Positions 8,562 to 17,244 of a DNA stretch of 64,000 bases are shown piece by piece (the first letter of the stretch is position 1; every line of letters starts with the position of its first letter). The stretch lies in the NCBI GenBank assembly GCA_022822005.1, contig JAJECO010000084.1:115818-179817 (forward strand). The letters run 5' to 3'. The stretch comes from Candidatus Poribacteria bacterium (GTDB taxonomy: Bacteria; Poribacteria; WGA-4E; PCPOR2b). The notes below the pieces were generated by a model. The model had not been told where the DNA came from, made no database searches, and worked only from the letters and a program-made list of their open reading frames with translations. A program made the position numbers and the translations under genes.

Positions 8562-9329
8562 ATGATTATTGTCGACACCCACTGCCACGCCGGGCTGAAC
8601 AAATACGAACCCATCGAAACGCTGCTTTACCACATGGAGCAATCCGATGTCGATCGGGCGGTCTTGATACAGCACCAGGGGACTACCGACAATAGTTATC
8701 ATGTTGAATGTTTGCACGCCCACCCAGACAAACTTGCCTCGGCGATGATTGTGGAAAGCACCGACGACGGGGAGCGGATGCGTTACTGGGCTGATCAGGG
8801 GATTGTGGGAATCCGTCTCAGCGCAAACTCACGCGCGGAAGCGTCCGATCCACTCGCACAGTGGCGTACCGCCGCTGAACTCAATCTCGTTGTCAGTGCG
8901 CCATCAAGTCCATCAACGCTCCTAAGCGATGAACTTGCTGAAGTCATGGAACTTTTCCCTGACCTCCAGATTGTTATCGAACACTTGGGGGGCGTGGGTA
9001 CAGAGGCGGTGCCGCCTTACGATGAGTTCAAACAAGCTCTCGCCTTGGCAAAACACCCGAACCTGACAATAAAACTACCGGGGTTCGGGGAATTCTGTAA
9101 CCTGCCCTACCCGTTCGATGAGGTTCCTCCGTTGGCTCGTATGGCCGTGGATGCGTTTGGACCGCAACGGGTGATGTGGGGGAGCGACTTCCCACCAGTC
9201 AGCTCGAGGGAAGGATACCATCATTCACTTCAGTTCCCGCTCGACTACTTCTCCGATTTGAGCGAGGAAGAGCGGGAGTGGATTTTCGGACGAACTGCAC
9301 TATCAGTGTGGCAATTCGCTGATTCTTGA
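8562..9329 (+). CDS. Amidohydrolase family 2 (TIM-barrel metal hydrolase/decarboxylase-like)
   Basis: 255 residues. The N-terminal VDTHCH motif (His7, His9) binds the metal on strand 1 of the barrel. Further on come the VIEHLGG strand with its conserved His and, near the C-terminus, the MWGSDFPP loop with the catalytic Asp. This is the amidohydrolase_2 pattern, shared by aromatic decarboxylases, lactonases and 2-pyrone-4,6-dicarboxylate hydrolases. No signal peptide, so cytoplasmic. AAAGGA about ten bases before the ATG supports the start. The preceding aldolase and following PhyH oxygenase suggest successive steps in breakdown of a small organic acid or aromatic, but no substrate can be read from sequence. 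Confidence 0.9.
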   Translation: MIIVDTHCHAGLNKYEPIETLLYHMEQSDVDRAVLIQHQGTTDNSYHVECLHAHPDKLASAMIVESTDDGERMRYWADQGIVGIRLSANSRAEASDPLAQWRTAAELNLVVSAPSSPSTLLSDELAEVMELFPDLQIVIEHLGGVGTEAVPPYDEFKQALALAKHPNLTIKLPGFGEFCNLPYPFDEVPPLARMAVDAFGPQRVMWGSDFPPVSSREGYHHSLQFPLDYFSDLSEEEREWIFGRTALSVWQFADS

Positions 9330-9379
9330 TGTGCGACTTACATCATGCCGATGGGTATACTAACGTAGGTTGCTACTCA

Positions 9380-9560
9380 TAACGCAAGTTGCTAGTCGTC
9401 CAACTCGATCGGCTTGGATAGGCATATCCAAGTCTTAGACTCTCCCCGATAAGATCGGGACAGGCGGAACGGAGCCATCTTTGTACGTGTGCAGTAGATT
9501 TGTCAATCCACTGCACACAGGTACGGACGACTTGGATATGTCTATTCGAGTCAAGCAGGT
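9380..9560. repeat. MITE-like element, family C copy 3 (degenerate right end)
   Basis: Starts TAACGCAAGTTGCTAG, contains CGGCTTGGATAGG and GCATATCCAAG and the hairpin GCAGTAGATT/AATCCACTGC. It carries extra sequence CCCCGATAAGATCGGGACAGG that is a hairpin by itself. The right terminal repeat is not recognisable. A partial start phrase, TAACGTAGGTTGCTAC, lies just before it at 9361. It ends about 28 bases before the PhyH start. Confidence 0.7.
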
Positions 9561-9588
9561 TTGATAAACAACAAATGGAGATGATATC

Positions 9589-10521
9589 ATGGCGAGCACA
9601 GTAAAAAATGAACTACCCCAACCGACAACCGATCTGAATCTGGCAAAGGCACACTTAGACGAGTTCGGCTATTGCCTACTCGCCAACGCGCTCACCCCAA
9701 AGCAGGTCGAGGCGTTACGCACTCGACTGGTAGAGCAAGCAGCCGCAGAAAAGGAACAAGGGCTTGCCTATGAGGATGGCGGCACGGATAGGGACAGCGG
9801 TATCAATCAACGGGTCTGGATGCTGATTAACAAGGGCAAAATTTTTCATGAACCGCTGCTCCACAAAGGTGTCCGCGAACTAATCGGGCACGTCCTTGGC
9901 GAGCAATACCTGTTGTCGTGCTATACCGCCAACATCGCCAAGCCGGGCGGCGTGGCAATGAATCTGCACACAGATCAGTGGTGGATGCCGCCACCGACTC
10001 GGCGCGAGCGTTCCCCGCTTCCCGTCGGTTCAATCACGCGGGAACGTCGAGATATCGATGACACCGGTCCACCGTCGATGATTGCACCGGCTGTCGTTGT
10101 CAATGTTATGTGGATGCTGGTGGATTTCACCGCTGAAAACGGCGGCACCCGAATCGTACCCCGATCCCATTTGACAGGACGGCACCCGGATAAAGAATTG
10201 GATAAGGACGTTGAACCGGTGGCTGCCGCAGGACCCGCAGGTACAGCGATGGTGTTCGACGGTCGCATGTGGCACGGAACCGGCGCGAACGTGAGTGACG
10301 GTCCGCGGCTGGGGGTGCTGTCAACATTCTGCGGCCCCCAATTCCGGACGCAAGAAAACTTGACCCTTGGCACATCAAAAGAAGTTTTGGAAACTGCGCC
10401 TCCGGAACTGTTGGCGTTGCTCGGCTTCAAGGTGTGGAACGCTTACGGCCGCGTCGAAAGCCCCGCTGTCGATTTCATATCGCACGACGAAACTTCTCTG
10501 GGAGAACTGCACCCAGAGTAA
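9589..10521 (+). CDS. Phytanoyl-CoA dioxygenase (PhyH) family Fe(II)/2-oxoglutarate oxygenase, complete triad
   Basis: 310 residues. The fold begins with the usual FDEFGYCLL-type helix (LDEFGYCLLANALTP). The iron-binding triad is intact: His127-x-Asp129 in NLHTDQWW and distal His229 in RMWHGTGANV, followed by the Arg (GPR) expected to bind the 2-oxoglutarate carboxylate. TAENGGTRIVPRSH matches the family's NGxxxxxPGSH core. The reaction is 2-oxoglutarate- and O2-dependent hydroxylation of an unknown substrate. Start by GGAG eight bases before the ATG. It is the third gene of the aldolase-amidohydrolase-oxygenase row and converges with the minus-strand dehydrogenase only 31 bases downstream. 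Confidence 0.93.
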   Translation: MASTVKNELPQPTTDLNLAKAHLDEFGYCLLANALTPKQVEALRTRLVEQAAAEKEQGLAYEDGGTDRDSGINQRVWMLINKGKIFHEPLLHKGVRELIGHVLGEQYLLSCYTANIAKPGGVAMNLHTDQWWMPPPTRRERSPLPVGSITRERRDIDDTGPPSMIAPAVVVNVMWMLVDFTAENGGTRIVPRSHLTGRHPDKELDKDVEPVAAAGPAGTAMVFDGRMWHGTGANVSDGPRLGVLSTFCGPQFRTQENLTLGTSKEVLETAPPELLALLGFKVWNAYGRVESPAVDFISHDETSLGELHPE

Positions 10522-10552
10522 GGAAAAAGGTGGGGAGAAATGCTGAATATCC

Positions 10553-11611
10553 TCACCAACTCGACACCCAACGTTCTCGATTTGGGACCGGTGGATGGAC
10601 AGGGGTACCGCCCTGTAGATGGGACTCGTAAATACCAAACCCAATCTCTGTCCCCAGCATTGTCGCCCGTAGATTGCTGACTCCCGGTGCCCCTGTTCTT
10701 ATCGCCTCCACCAACTCACGAACTTTGCGCTCGGTGCCACTCCACGGCGTCACCGGTTCAGTCTCTATCGGGTCGTAGGCGCGATGGTTCTCCCCTTTTT
10801 TGCGCACATACAAAGACTCGCCATCGTTCTGGATTCGGATAATTCCTTCCTCACAAACCAACTCATACTCTCGGTCTGCCCCGGTCGCCGCCGCATGAAG
10901 GGCTGTCCCGTTATCGAACTCCACATACGCTGACAGGATGGACGTATCGCGCACGAATCGCATATTGGAGGTATCCCCCTCATCGGGATGCAGCTCTCCT
11001 AACGTCCCACGAATAGAAATCGGTTCAGGATCATCCAACAGATAGAGGAGCGTGTCGAGAAAATGCCCGCCAATACTGTTTCCCGCAAAACCAATCACCG
11101 ACCTAACCGCACCTAACTCCCCGCTTTGCGCGATGCTACGCGCCTGCCGATAGATCGCCCAGTTCCGACGCATCGGTCCGAACTCAAGGAAAACACCGTT
11201 GCGCTCAAATGCCTCCTTGATGGCATCTGCCTCAATTAACGAACAGCAGAGCGGTTTCTCGGCATACATCCCCTTGACCCCATGTTCCGCCCCGTAAATC
11301 ATCGCTTCAGCGTGCTGCTCCGGGCGGGTCGTAATACTGAGAATATCGGGTTTCTCCACGTCAATTAACTCACGGAAATCCTCGTATCCGCGCGGAACGT
11401 TCCAGCGTTGTTGAAACGCCTCCCGTTTTTCCTCCATAATATCGCACGCGGCGACCATTTCCGTCTCCTCGACGACCGCATAGCCCCCGGCATGACAGTA
11501 AGGCAACACCAAGCCGCTACGGTAGGGTCCCTGTTTCCTTTTCGCGATCTGTTCATCTTCAATAGTGTTCGCCATACGCCCACAACCGATGATACCAACC
11601 TTCAGTTTCAT
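10553..11611 (-). CDS. Gfo/Idh/MocA-family NAD(P)-dependent oxidoreductase
   Basis: 352 residues. The N-terminal Rossmann fold has VGIIGCGRMA (GxGxxA) and the conserved AEKPLC motif (the EKP Lys near residue 117) that is the hallmark of this family. The C-terminal half is the beta-sheet substrate domain (GGHFLDTLLYLL carries the family's His). Members oxidise or reduce sugars, inositols and related polyols. A very strong Shine-Dalgarno, GGAGGAGG, sits six bases before the ATG. The upstream gene on the same strand (putative glycosidase, stop 33 bases away) is probably co-transcribed, which fits release and then oxidation of a sugar. The substrate is not deducible. Confidence 0.93.
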   Translation of the reverse strand: MKLKVGIIGCGRMANTIEDEQIAKRKQGPYRSGLVLPYCHAGGYAVVEETEMVAACDIMEEKREAFQQRWNVPRGYEDFRELIDVEKPDILSITTRPEQHAEAMIYGAEHGVKGMYAEKPLCCSLIEADAIKEAFERNGVFLEFGPMRRNWAIYRQARSIAQSGELGAVRSVIGFAGNSIGGHFLDTLLYLLDDPEPISIRGTLGELHPDEGDTSNMRFVRDTSILSAYVEFDNGTALHAAATGADREYELVCEEGIIRIQNDGESLYVRKKGENHRAYDPIETEPVTPWSGTERKVRELVEAIRTGAPGVSNLRATMLGTEIGFGIYESHLQGGTPVHPPVPNRERWVSSW

Positions 11612-11644
11612 TACGGACCTCCTCCTGAAAAGAGATTTAGGGAT

Positions 11645-13303
11645 TTACGTCAAGTCGCTAATTAACACCAAGATCTCGCACTGCTGCACACTGGGCCAAG
11701 GATCCGGTGTCTTAATGCCTTCCAAAACCAACAGGACGGTATTGAGCCCCTGTCGCAACGGCGGATCATCGAACACGAACCACCGCTGACCCTGACTGTT
11801 TGTTATCGTCCGACTCGGCGTGAAGGGGAGGGACTTACCGTTGACTTCTAAGTGGATACGATCCAGTGAACTATCAACATCTTCTACGCGAAGCCTAAGC
11901 TCGGTCTTCTCGATTCGCCCTTCAACTCGCCCACCCTCAACATCGTCATGAATCGTAAGGCGCATAGCGTGTTCAGGACCTGCGCCCCTTCCCATGAGTG
12001 CTAATTTCCGCGGCACCTGAGCGCGGTGATCCACTCCTCCAGTTCGAGATGGAAGATAATAACACCGGTTCCGCCGCTCCAGAGATGCAGGCTCCCTTAG
12101 ATCTCGTATGGTCTGGAGATGGTAATCATCATAGATGTTGAAGTCATCGCTGTCGGCAGGACCAGCGCGATGGGAGGGATAATCGTAATTGAAAAGATGG
12201 ACGCCAGCAGCACCCGCACGATACCCGTTTAGTGCAGTCGCCCTCAACACACTCGAAGGACTGCGTTCATAACCCTCCTGCGGCGAAACGGTGTACGTTG
12301 CTCCGTCAAACCCTGTGAACACCAAAGTCCCGCTTCCCTTCGCAAAGGAAACAACTTTATCAATATCAATCTCGTGAACGCAGTAGCCCGGAGAACCCAA
12401 TACGATAATATCTGCAAGCCCTTCGCGTATCCAAGTTTCGGTATCTATTCCTGCCTCCAGATTCTCCCCAATGCCAACGGGAACCCGAACAATAAGCCTG
12501 AGTTCACGGTCTTTTGATACACTGTGATGTTTGATAACTTCTCGTGTGTCTCGCATGAACTGCGTCAGGGTTGAGATATTTTCAATAATCTCACCGGGGC
12601 GAAAGAAGGGCGGCGCACGACTGAAATCCAGCTCCAACCCATCAAAATCGTAGCGGGTTAGTGTTTCGTCAAATAGCCCGATAAAACGTTCTCTTACTTC
12701 TGCTTTCGCGTAATTCCATCTCCAAGAAAATGCCCAGTCCGCGCCATGCACGCCTACAGGAACAGGAGATCCGAGGAGTAGATCGGGGCTTTCTACCTTC
12801 TGCCGAGAACGACCATACCATCCACGGGCTTCATCGCAGGCGTGGGCATCATTCATACGGAAGGAGGCGTAGATCGCCATATTGTGTCTTCTTGCACCCT
12901 CAACGTAGATCCGCATGAGATCGTGACCGCCTTGGATGACCTTCGCAAAAAGCCCGTACAAACACTCATGGGCGTTCGCGGGCATTCTGCCATCTATCTC
13001 CTTCACAGGTCTGCCGTGGATGTGCAAAGGTTGGACATCCCGCAACGGATGACCATGGATGTCAGTGGGTAGAGGGTCGGGATTCCAGTCCTTAATGTTG
13101 TCTCCCCACAGTTGACCATGCGCGCTTCCCCGCCAAGACAGATCATCGTCAATCCCGACGAGGACAGAAAGGGCATCCACGCCAGCAGCCGCGAGCGTGG
13201 GCATCATTTTGGTAATGTCTTCCGGTTCCCATCGGTCTTGGTAATTGATGATCCAGTGACCATCGGTGTTAAAAATGAGTCGGGGAGGTTCCCTTATATC
13301 CAT
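11645..13303 (-). CDS. Putative TIM-barrel glycosidase-like protein, family not recognised
   Basis: 552 residues, no signal peptide. The N-terminal about 400 residues read as a beta/alpha barrel: GHWIINYQDRW, ITKMMPTLAAAGVDALSVLV, MAIYASFRMNDAH, YDFDGLELDFSR (the strand usually bearing a catalytic acid), IIVLGSPG, TLVFTGFDG, GAAGVHLFNYDYP. The last about 130 residues form a beta-rich accessory domain ending LVLEGIKTPDPWP. Overall it resembles uncharacterised family-10-like glycosyl hydrolases, but I cannot assign a named family. GGAG eight bases before the ATG supports the start. It precedes the Gfo/Idh/MocA gene by 33 bases, consistent with a two-gene sugar-processing unit. Glycosidase activity is inferred, not shown. 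Confidence 0.75.
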   Translation of the reverse strand: MDIREPPRLIFNTDGHWIINYQDRWEPEDITKMMPTLAAAGVDALSVLVGIDDDLSWRGSAHGQLWGDNIKDWNPDPLPTDIHGHPLRDVQPLHIHGRPVKEIDGRMPANAHECLYGLFAKVIQGGHDLMRIYVEGARRHNMAIYASFRMNDAHACDEARGWYGRSRQKVESPDLLLGSPVPVGVHGADWAFSWRWNYAKAEVRERFIGLFDETLTRYDFDGLELDFSRAPPFFRPGEIIENISTLTQFMRDTREVIKHHSVSKDRELRLIVRVPVGIGENLEAGIDTETWIREGLADIIVLGSPGYCVHEIDIDKVVSFAKGSGTLVFTGFDGATYTVSPQEGYERSPSSVLRATALNGYRAGAAGVHLFNYDYPSHRAGPADSDDFNIYDDYHLQTIRDLREPASLERRNRCYYLPSRTGGVDHRAQVPRKLALMGRGAGPEHAMRLTIHDDVEGGRVEGRIEKTELRLRVEDVDSSLDRIHLEVNGKSLPFTPSRTITNSQGQRWFVFDDPPLRQGLNTVLLVLEGIKTPDPWPSVQQCEILVLISDLT

Positions 13304-13439
13304 TCCAATCGCTCCATAAGCAGAATTGGTACTATCTTACGCCACTGCCAGCTTGTCCGCCCCTAAAACCGAGGCAATGGAAGATCAAGCCGATTATACA
13401 GCACGTCGAAATTTTAAGCAACGAGTAAAGTGACAGAGT

Positions 13440-13613
13440 AGGGTCATTTATGGTCAAAATTATAATGACTGATACATTTGAATAATAACCACTAGTGCTA
13501 GTTTGCAGCTGTTGATAACGTCAAACGTGATGCCCCGATAAATCAGCACAGGCTGTGAAACATCAAAACTATTGGCTCTTCGGTGCCTTTAGCCCCAGCG
13601 GGGCGGCATGTTT
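13440..13613. repeat. Dispersed repeat family D, copy 2
   Basis: Nearly identical to 7139-7312 over about 173 bp, with scattered single-base changes (for example GGTAAAAATT against GGTCAAAATT). It diverges after GCGGCATGT. Confidence 0.88.
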
Positions 13614-13789
13614 ATAGCACACGCATAAACAAATACCCCAAAGCCCCGGAGGGGCGACATGTGCAGCCAAAGGGTAGAACCAATGAGTTCCCCTGATGAA
13701 TCAATGAACGCTTCAACAATGTGGGAAAGACCCTCTCACTAACTAGCACCAAAGGTTAATATGTATATTTATTTGTATTGTTCACCATA

Positions 13790-13900
13790 GTTTTTCTGTA
13801 GGAGGGATTTCCAAATCCCGACACGTCGCTCTACGAGCGACCTCCAGACTCCGACTTTTCAAACAAAATGCGTAATAAGCCTAAAACTGAATAGCCCTAT
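13790..13900. repeat. Dispersed repeat family B, copy 2
   Basis: About 110 bp with the same GTTTTTCTGTAGGAGGGAT start and AAACTGAATAGCCCTA end as the copies at 4239 and 25393. The inner ACGTCGCTCTACGAGCGACC stretch differs and forms its own hairpin. Confidence 0.85.
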
Positions 13901-13926
13901 GACAGAACCCCCGGCAAAATCAGTTG

Positions 13927-13955
13927 TTGCTTTTTCCAAAAGGTTCGTTTACAAT
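13927..13955 (+). promoter_or_regulatory. Sigma-70-type promoter for the PhyH pair
   Basis: TTGCTT (13927-13932), 17-bp spacer, TACAAT (13950-13955), 75 bases before the ATG at 14030. Spacing and boxes are close to consensus. Predicted by eye only. Confidence 0.5.
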
Positions 13956-14029
13956 AATTCGGCACACAATCGACGGGCATCAAAACGTTCAAACCCCTTT
14001 CCGCTTATGCTGAGTTGAGGAGATAGAAC

Positions 14030-14824
14030 ATGCCAACTCCGATGGAAGAATACCTGTTCGACCTACTCGGTTACACGGTTATCAAGCGAGCACTCGATCC
14101 CGACCACCTCCGCGCTATGAACGGCTTTCTTGACGCGCTACCGCCCCTGGAAATCGATCAGTGGTACGGCAATATCGATGTCCATACCTACAAAGGGATC
14201 GATGGGATGAACCTGCAAAATATCATTGAAGGCGGAGAGATTTTTGAGCGACTCATCGATCACCCAGCTTGGGTCGATTTGGTCCGTCACTACATCGGTC
14301 CCCACGACCGTCCATTCATCAACGAAGGGTTCATCAACATACGCGGGCAGGGCGGATATATCGGCGTCCACTCCGGTGGGCATATGCCCGATAGTCGTAA
14401 CCGCGCTGGTCGCAGCAAGGGAGAATGGTGTTGCTGCCTGCTGACGTTAATGGTGCCTTTGACCGATGTGGGTGTCGGCGATGGACCGACGGTTATCATC
14501 CCCAGCAGCCACAAGTCAGATCTTCCACATCCGACGCAGAAAGAAACCGCGGGCATCTCCGACGGTCCCGGAGAAACGGTTGAAGGTGCGATGGAGGTCT
14601 ACCTGAACGCTGGCGATGCCCTGCTGTTTAACGATTGTCTATGCCACGGCTCGGCGGAGCGAAAGAACCCCGGCGAGCGACGCATGATCATCTTCCGCTA
14701 TCTCCCCTCGATGTATGCGCATCGTTTTGCCTATGTCCCTTCCGAGGAGTTGCTGGCGCGACTCACACCAGAACAACGAGCAATTGTCCAACCGATCACC
14801 CCTCGCAGACCAACCACGAATTAA
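14030..14824 (+). CDS. PhyH-family protein with HxG in place of the HxD iron motif
   Basis: 264 residues. The opening DLLGYTVIKRALDPDHL and the PLTDVGVGDGPTVIIPSSH core place it in the PhyH family. The proximal motif reads GVHSGGH: His114-Ser115-Gly116, so the facial-triad carboxylate is missing. Distal His206 (CLCHGSAE) and Arg217/Arg218 are kept. Loss of the carboxylate to Gly or Ala is the change that leaves a halide site in Fe/2-oxoglutarate halogenases; here that is only a hypothesis, because His118 or Asp121 a few residues on could serve instead. A GAGGAG Shine-Dalgarno is present. The two-domain PhyH gene starts 15 bases downstream, so the two are very likely co-transcribed. Confidence 0.88.
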   Translation: MPTPMEEYLFDLLGYTVIKRALDPDHLRAMNGFLDALPPLEIDQWYGNIDVHTYKGIDGMNLQNIIEGGEIFERLIDHPAWVDLVRHYIGPHDRPFINEGFINIRGQGGYIGVHSGGHMPDSRNRAGRSKGEWCCCLLTLMVPLTDVGVGDGPTVIIPSSHKSDLPHPTQKETAGISDGPGETVEGAMEVYLNAGDALLFNDCLCHGSAERKNPGERRMIIFRYLPSMYAHRFAYVPSEELLARLTPEQRAIVQPITPRRPTTN

Positions 14825-14839
14825 AAAAGGAGGTCCGTC

Positions 14840-16381
14840 ATGGATAAGAAAGAAATGACCAACGAGGAAAACTATCATTTCGACGTGACAGGTTATCTAA
14901 TCATTCCCGGTGTCCTGACTCCCGACCAGTTACAAACTTGCAACGAAGCGCTCGATCAGTTGGAAAACACCGACGGGACAGCCCCATCGTGCGCCTCTTC
15001 CTCCCCTGCCTTGCACTTCCTGCGCGACCATCCCGTGTTGGAGCGGTACTTGGAGGAAATCTGCGGCGAAAATTTTCGGATAGATCGGTCACCACACCTG
15101 ATTGCGATGAATTCCGAACCGTCTGAAAATGGAAAAGTGACCCTATTAGGAGGCAGCGAATGGCAGGACTGGTCTCGCGCCTATCGTCAGCATAACGGAT
15201 CCCGATTCTGTCAAGGCTTACGGGCAATATGGGCGTTGGCAGATGCGGATGAAGGCGACGGTGGATTGGTGGTGATTCCAGCCAGCCATAACAGCTCAGT
15301 AGACGCTCCCCAAGATCTTGTAAGCGGGGACGACGATATGAGTCTAGTCGTGCAGCCGGTTTTGCAGGCAGGCGATCTATTGTTGTGCGCCGAATCCCTG
15401 ATGTGGGGGATACGCCCTTGGCAAGGGAAGGACTCCCAGCGTCTGCTTGAATGCGGTTATATCAGCGGCGACGTGCGCCCGTCCGCCGAATCTGAAATTA
15501 CCGGCGAGGACGACGCAATGCCCGAATGGACAGCGGAATTGACGCCGGTGCAGCGCGCCGTGTTGCACAACCCAAATCGAAGCTATCCACCGCCTGTGGT
15601 ACATTCGGACGGTAAGACCGCTTCGCTGGCAGCAGAACCCGGTATCCTTCACCCCTCGATCTATAAACGCGATCCAGATTCAGGAATTGATGAGAAGGAA
15701 TTTTTCCATTGGGATCTGTGTGGTCACCTCGTGTTGCGGGGAGTGATGGACGCGGATTGGCTGGCAGCGGCTAACGAAGCGATTGATGCCAACGCAGACC
15801 AGATCAGCACAGGCGGCTCTGCGGCTGGAGATTCAAAGCCATTGGCGGGTACGGGAGTTGGCAGATCGTCGATGGGCAACCCGTGGCAGCTACCCGCTCC
15901 CCACGGCGAACCGTTCCAACGGATGATCGCCGATCCCGCCCTAATTCAACGCCTGAACTGGATCATGGGCAGCGGGTTCGAATGTATGATGTGCAACGGG
16001 TTCCTGTCGGGGAAAGGGTCATCCGGACACGCCCTGCACGCCGCCGGCTTCCCATCAAAAGTGGGTAACCACTACCGCCAACAAAATGGCCGCGTCTATA
16101 GCGAGTACCTCAATGTCGCTTGGCAATTGCGCGATGTCACCTCAGCGGACGGCGGTTTTGTCTGTGTACCGGGCAGTCACAAGACATGCTATCCGATGCC
16201 CGACGGAATTCGGACGTGCGATAATGAGATGGGCATGGTGCGGCATATAGAGATGAAGGCAGGCGACGTGCTCCTGTTCCTTGCTTCCGCCCAAACCCAC
16301 GGAGCATATCCCTGGACCGGAGAACAGAACCGCCGGATGATCTTCTTCCAGTACCGGTCCCGGAATTTGTATGCGCCCTAA
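14840..16381 (+). CDS. Tandem two-domain PhyH-family protein (degenerate N-domain, HxA C-domain)
   Basis: 513 residues, about twice the family length. Domain 1 (about 8-215) opens FDVTGYLIIPGVLTPDQL and keeps DGGLVVIPASH, but both iron histidines are gone: Leu103 stands at the proximal position (LLGGSEW) and Trp at the distal one (LMWGIRPW). Domain 2 (about 285-513) opens FHWDLCGHLVLRGVMDADW, has GHALHAAGF (His400-Ala401-Ala402), DGGFVCVPGSH and distal His487 (QTHGAYPW). So domain 1 looks non-catalytic, and domain 2 has Ala at the carboxylate position. Domain 2 closely resembles the single-domain protein at 26481. GGAGG six bases before the ATG is a strong start. A regulatory or scaffolding role for domain 1 is inference. 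Confidence 0.9.
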   Translation: MDKKEMTNEENYHFDVTGYLIIPGVLTPDQLQTCNEALDQLENTDGTAPSCASSSPALHFLRDHPVLERYLEEICGENFRIDRSPHLIAMNSEPSENGKVTLLGGSEWQDWSRAYRQHNGSRFCQGLRAIWALADADEGDGGLVVIPASHNSSVDAPQDLVSGDDDMSLVVQPVLQAGDLLLCAESLMWGIRPWQGKDSQRLLECGYISGDVRPSAESEITGEDDAMPEWTAELTPVQRAVLHNPNRSYPPPVVHSDGKTASLAAEPGILHPSIYKRDPDSGIDEKEFFHWDLCGHLVLRGVMDADWLAAANEAIDANADQISTGGSAAGDSKPLAGTGVGRSSMGNPWQLPAPHGEPFQRMIADPALIQRLNWIMGSGFECMMCNGFLSGKGSSGHALHAAGFPSKVGNHYRQQNGRVYSEYLNVAWQLRDVTSADGGFVCVPGSHKTCYPMPDGIRTCDNEMGMVRHIEMKAGDVLLFLASAQTHGAYPWTGEQNRRMIFFQYRSRNLYAP

Positions 16382-16486
16382 GGGGCAGATCGGTGATTAT
16401 ATCCGTTTAGGCTTCCGAAGTTTCAAAGGCTTTGGAAGTCTAAACTCCGAATAGAGCTAAACTGATCTGAAGACAGGCCATGCGGT

Positions 16487-17230
16487 ATGGAGCGCATAAT
16501 GGTTATACTGATGCTCGCACTATTAGTATCATCAACATGGGCAGAGGTATTCCGTGATGATTTTAACGATGGAGATTTAGAAGGATGGGTGGTTAAGGGG
16601 GAAGCCAGTACTGAAAATGGTGAATTGATCATCGGTTTTCCGCCTCCGGATGCAGGGGATATTGTCGTTGGTCTTTTGGGAGTGGCCTCGAAGGATTATG
16701 AGGTAACAGTCTCTGTGAAAATTAACCAGTTGATGTTTCAACCGGTTATCGCCAATGGTGCAAACATTGGTCTACGCGCACACCCCCGAAATGAGAACGA
16801 GAAGCGGCCACCACTTCAATACGGATTATCCTATAATTTCTTGCTAGGTCGGCACACGAATCGCAGAAGGGGTATTGGTGCAGCGATTTGGCATGTAGAT
16901 AAAATTGTGAGGCTGCCCGACGGAAGAATTGACGGGGTCCATATCGGGAACAAACTGCTTGAATTTTCGCCATTTGCTTTTGAAATGGACAAATGGTATC
17001 GCTTGAAGGTCATTGCAAGGGGCAATCGGTTCCAGGTGTTCGTTGATAAGAAAAAAATGTTGGATTTCCTTGATAACACCTACACGGAAGGGAGAATTTA
17101 TCTGTCGTCTGGGCATGGGAACCGCGTCCACTTCGACGATTTTGAAGTTCGGTGGGGGGATGCCCTTGTCGTGCAGCCTCAGAGAAAACTCACAACCACC
17201 TGGGGGCAGATAAAGAGCGGCTTCCGTTAG
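16487..17230 (+). CDS. Secreted DUF1080/LamG-like beta-sandwich protein
   Basis: 247 residues. A short signal peptide (VILMLALLVSSTWA, then EVFRDDF) is followed by a single concanavalin-like beta-sandwich: FRDDFNDGDLEGWVV, ENGELIIG, DYEVTVSVKI, KWYRLKVIARGNRFQVFVD, HFDDFEVRW. This is the pattern of the 3-keto-disaccharide hydrolase (DUF1080)-like and LamG-like families, often exported and bound to polysaccharide. GGAG at 16488-16491 lies seven bases before a second in-frame ATG at 16499, so translation may really start there; the signal peptide is intact either way. Carbohydrate binding or hydrolysis is inferred from the fold. It stands alone after the PhyH pair. Confidence 0.82.
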   Translation: MERIMVILMLALLVSSTWAEVFRDDFNDGDLEGWVVKGEASTENGELIIGFPPPDAGDIVVGLLGVASKDYEVTVSVKINQLMFQPVIANGANIGLRAHPRNENEKRPPLQYGLSYNFLLGRHTNRRRGIGAAIWHVDKIVRLPDGRIDGVHIGNKLLEFSPFAFEMDKWYRLKVIARGNRFQVFVDKKKMLDFLDNTYTEGRIYLSSGHGNRVHFDDFEVRWGDALVVQPQRKLTTTWGQIKSGFR

Positions 17231-17244
17231 TATGTATTGCAGTA

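Larger units (their letters stand above)
13304..14029. other. Intergenic region with repeat families D and B
   Basis: No gene. It holds family D (13440-13613), an extra copy of the GC stem phrase AGCCCCGGAGGGGCGACATG (near 13643), family B (13790-13900) and then the promoter-like region for the PhyH pair. Confidence 0.7.

Noticed and set aside
14030..16381. Firm halogenase annotation for the carboxylate-less PhyH genes
   Set aside because: Loss of the carboxylate alone does not prove halogenation; nearby acids could bind iron, so this is kept as a hypothesis only.
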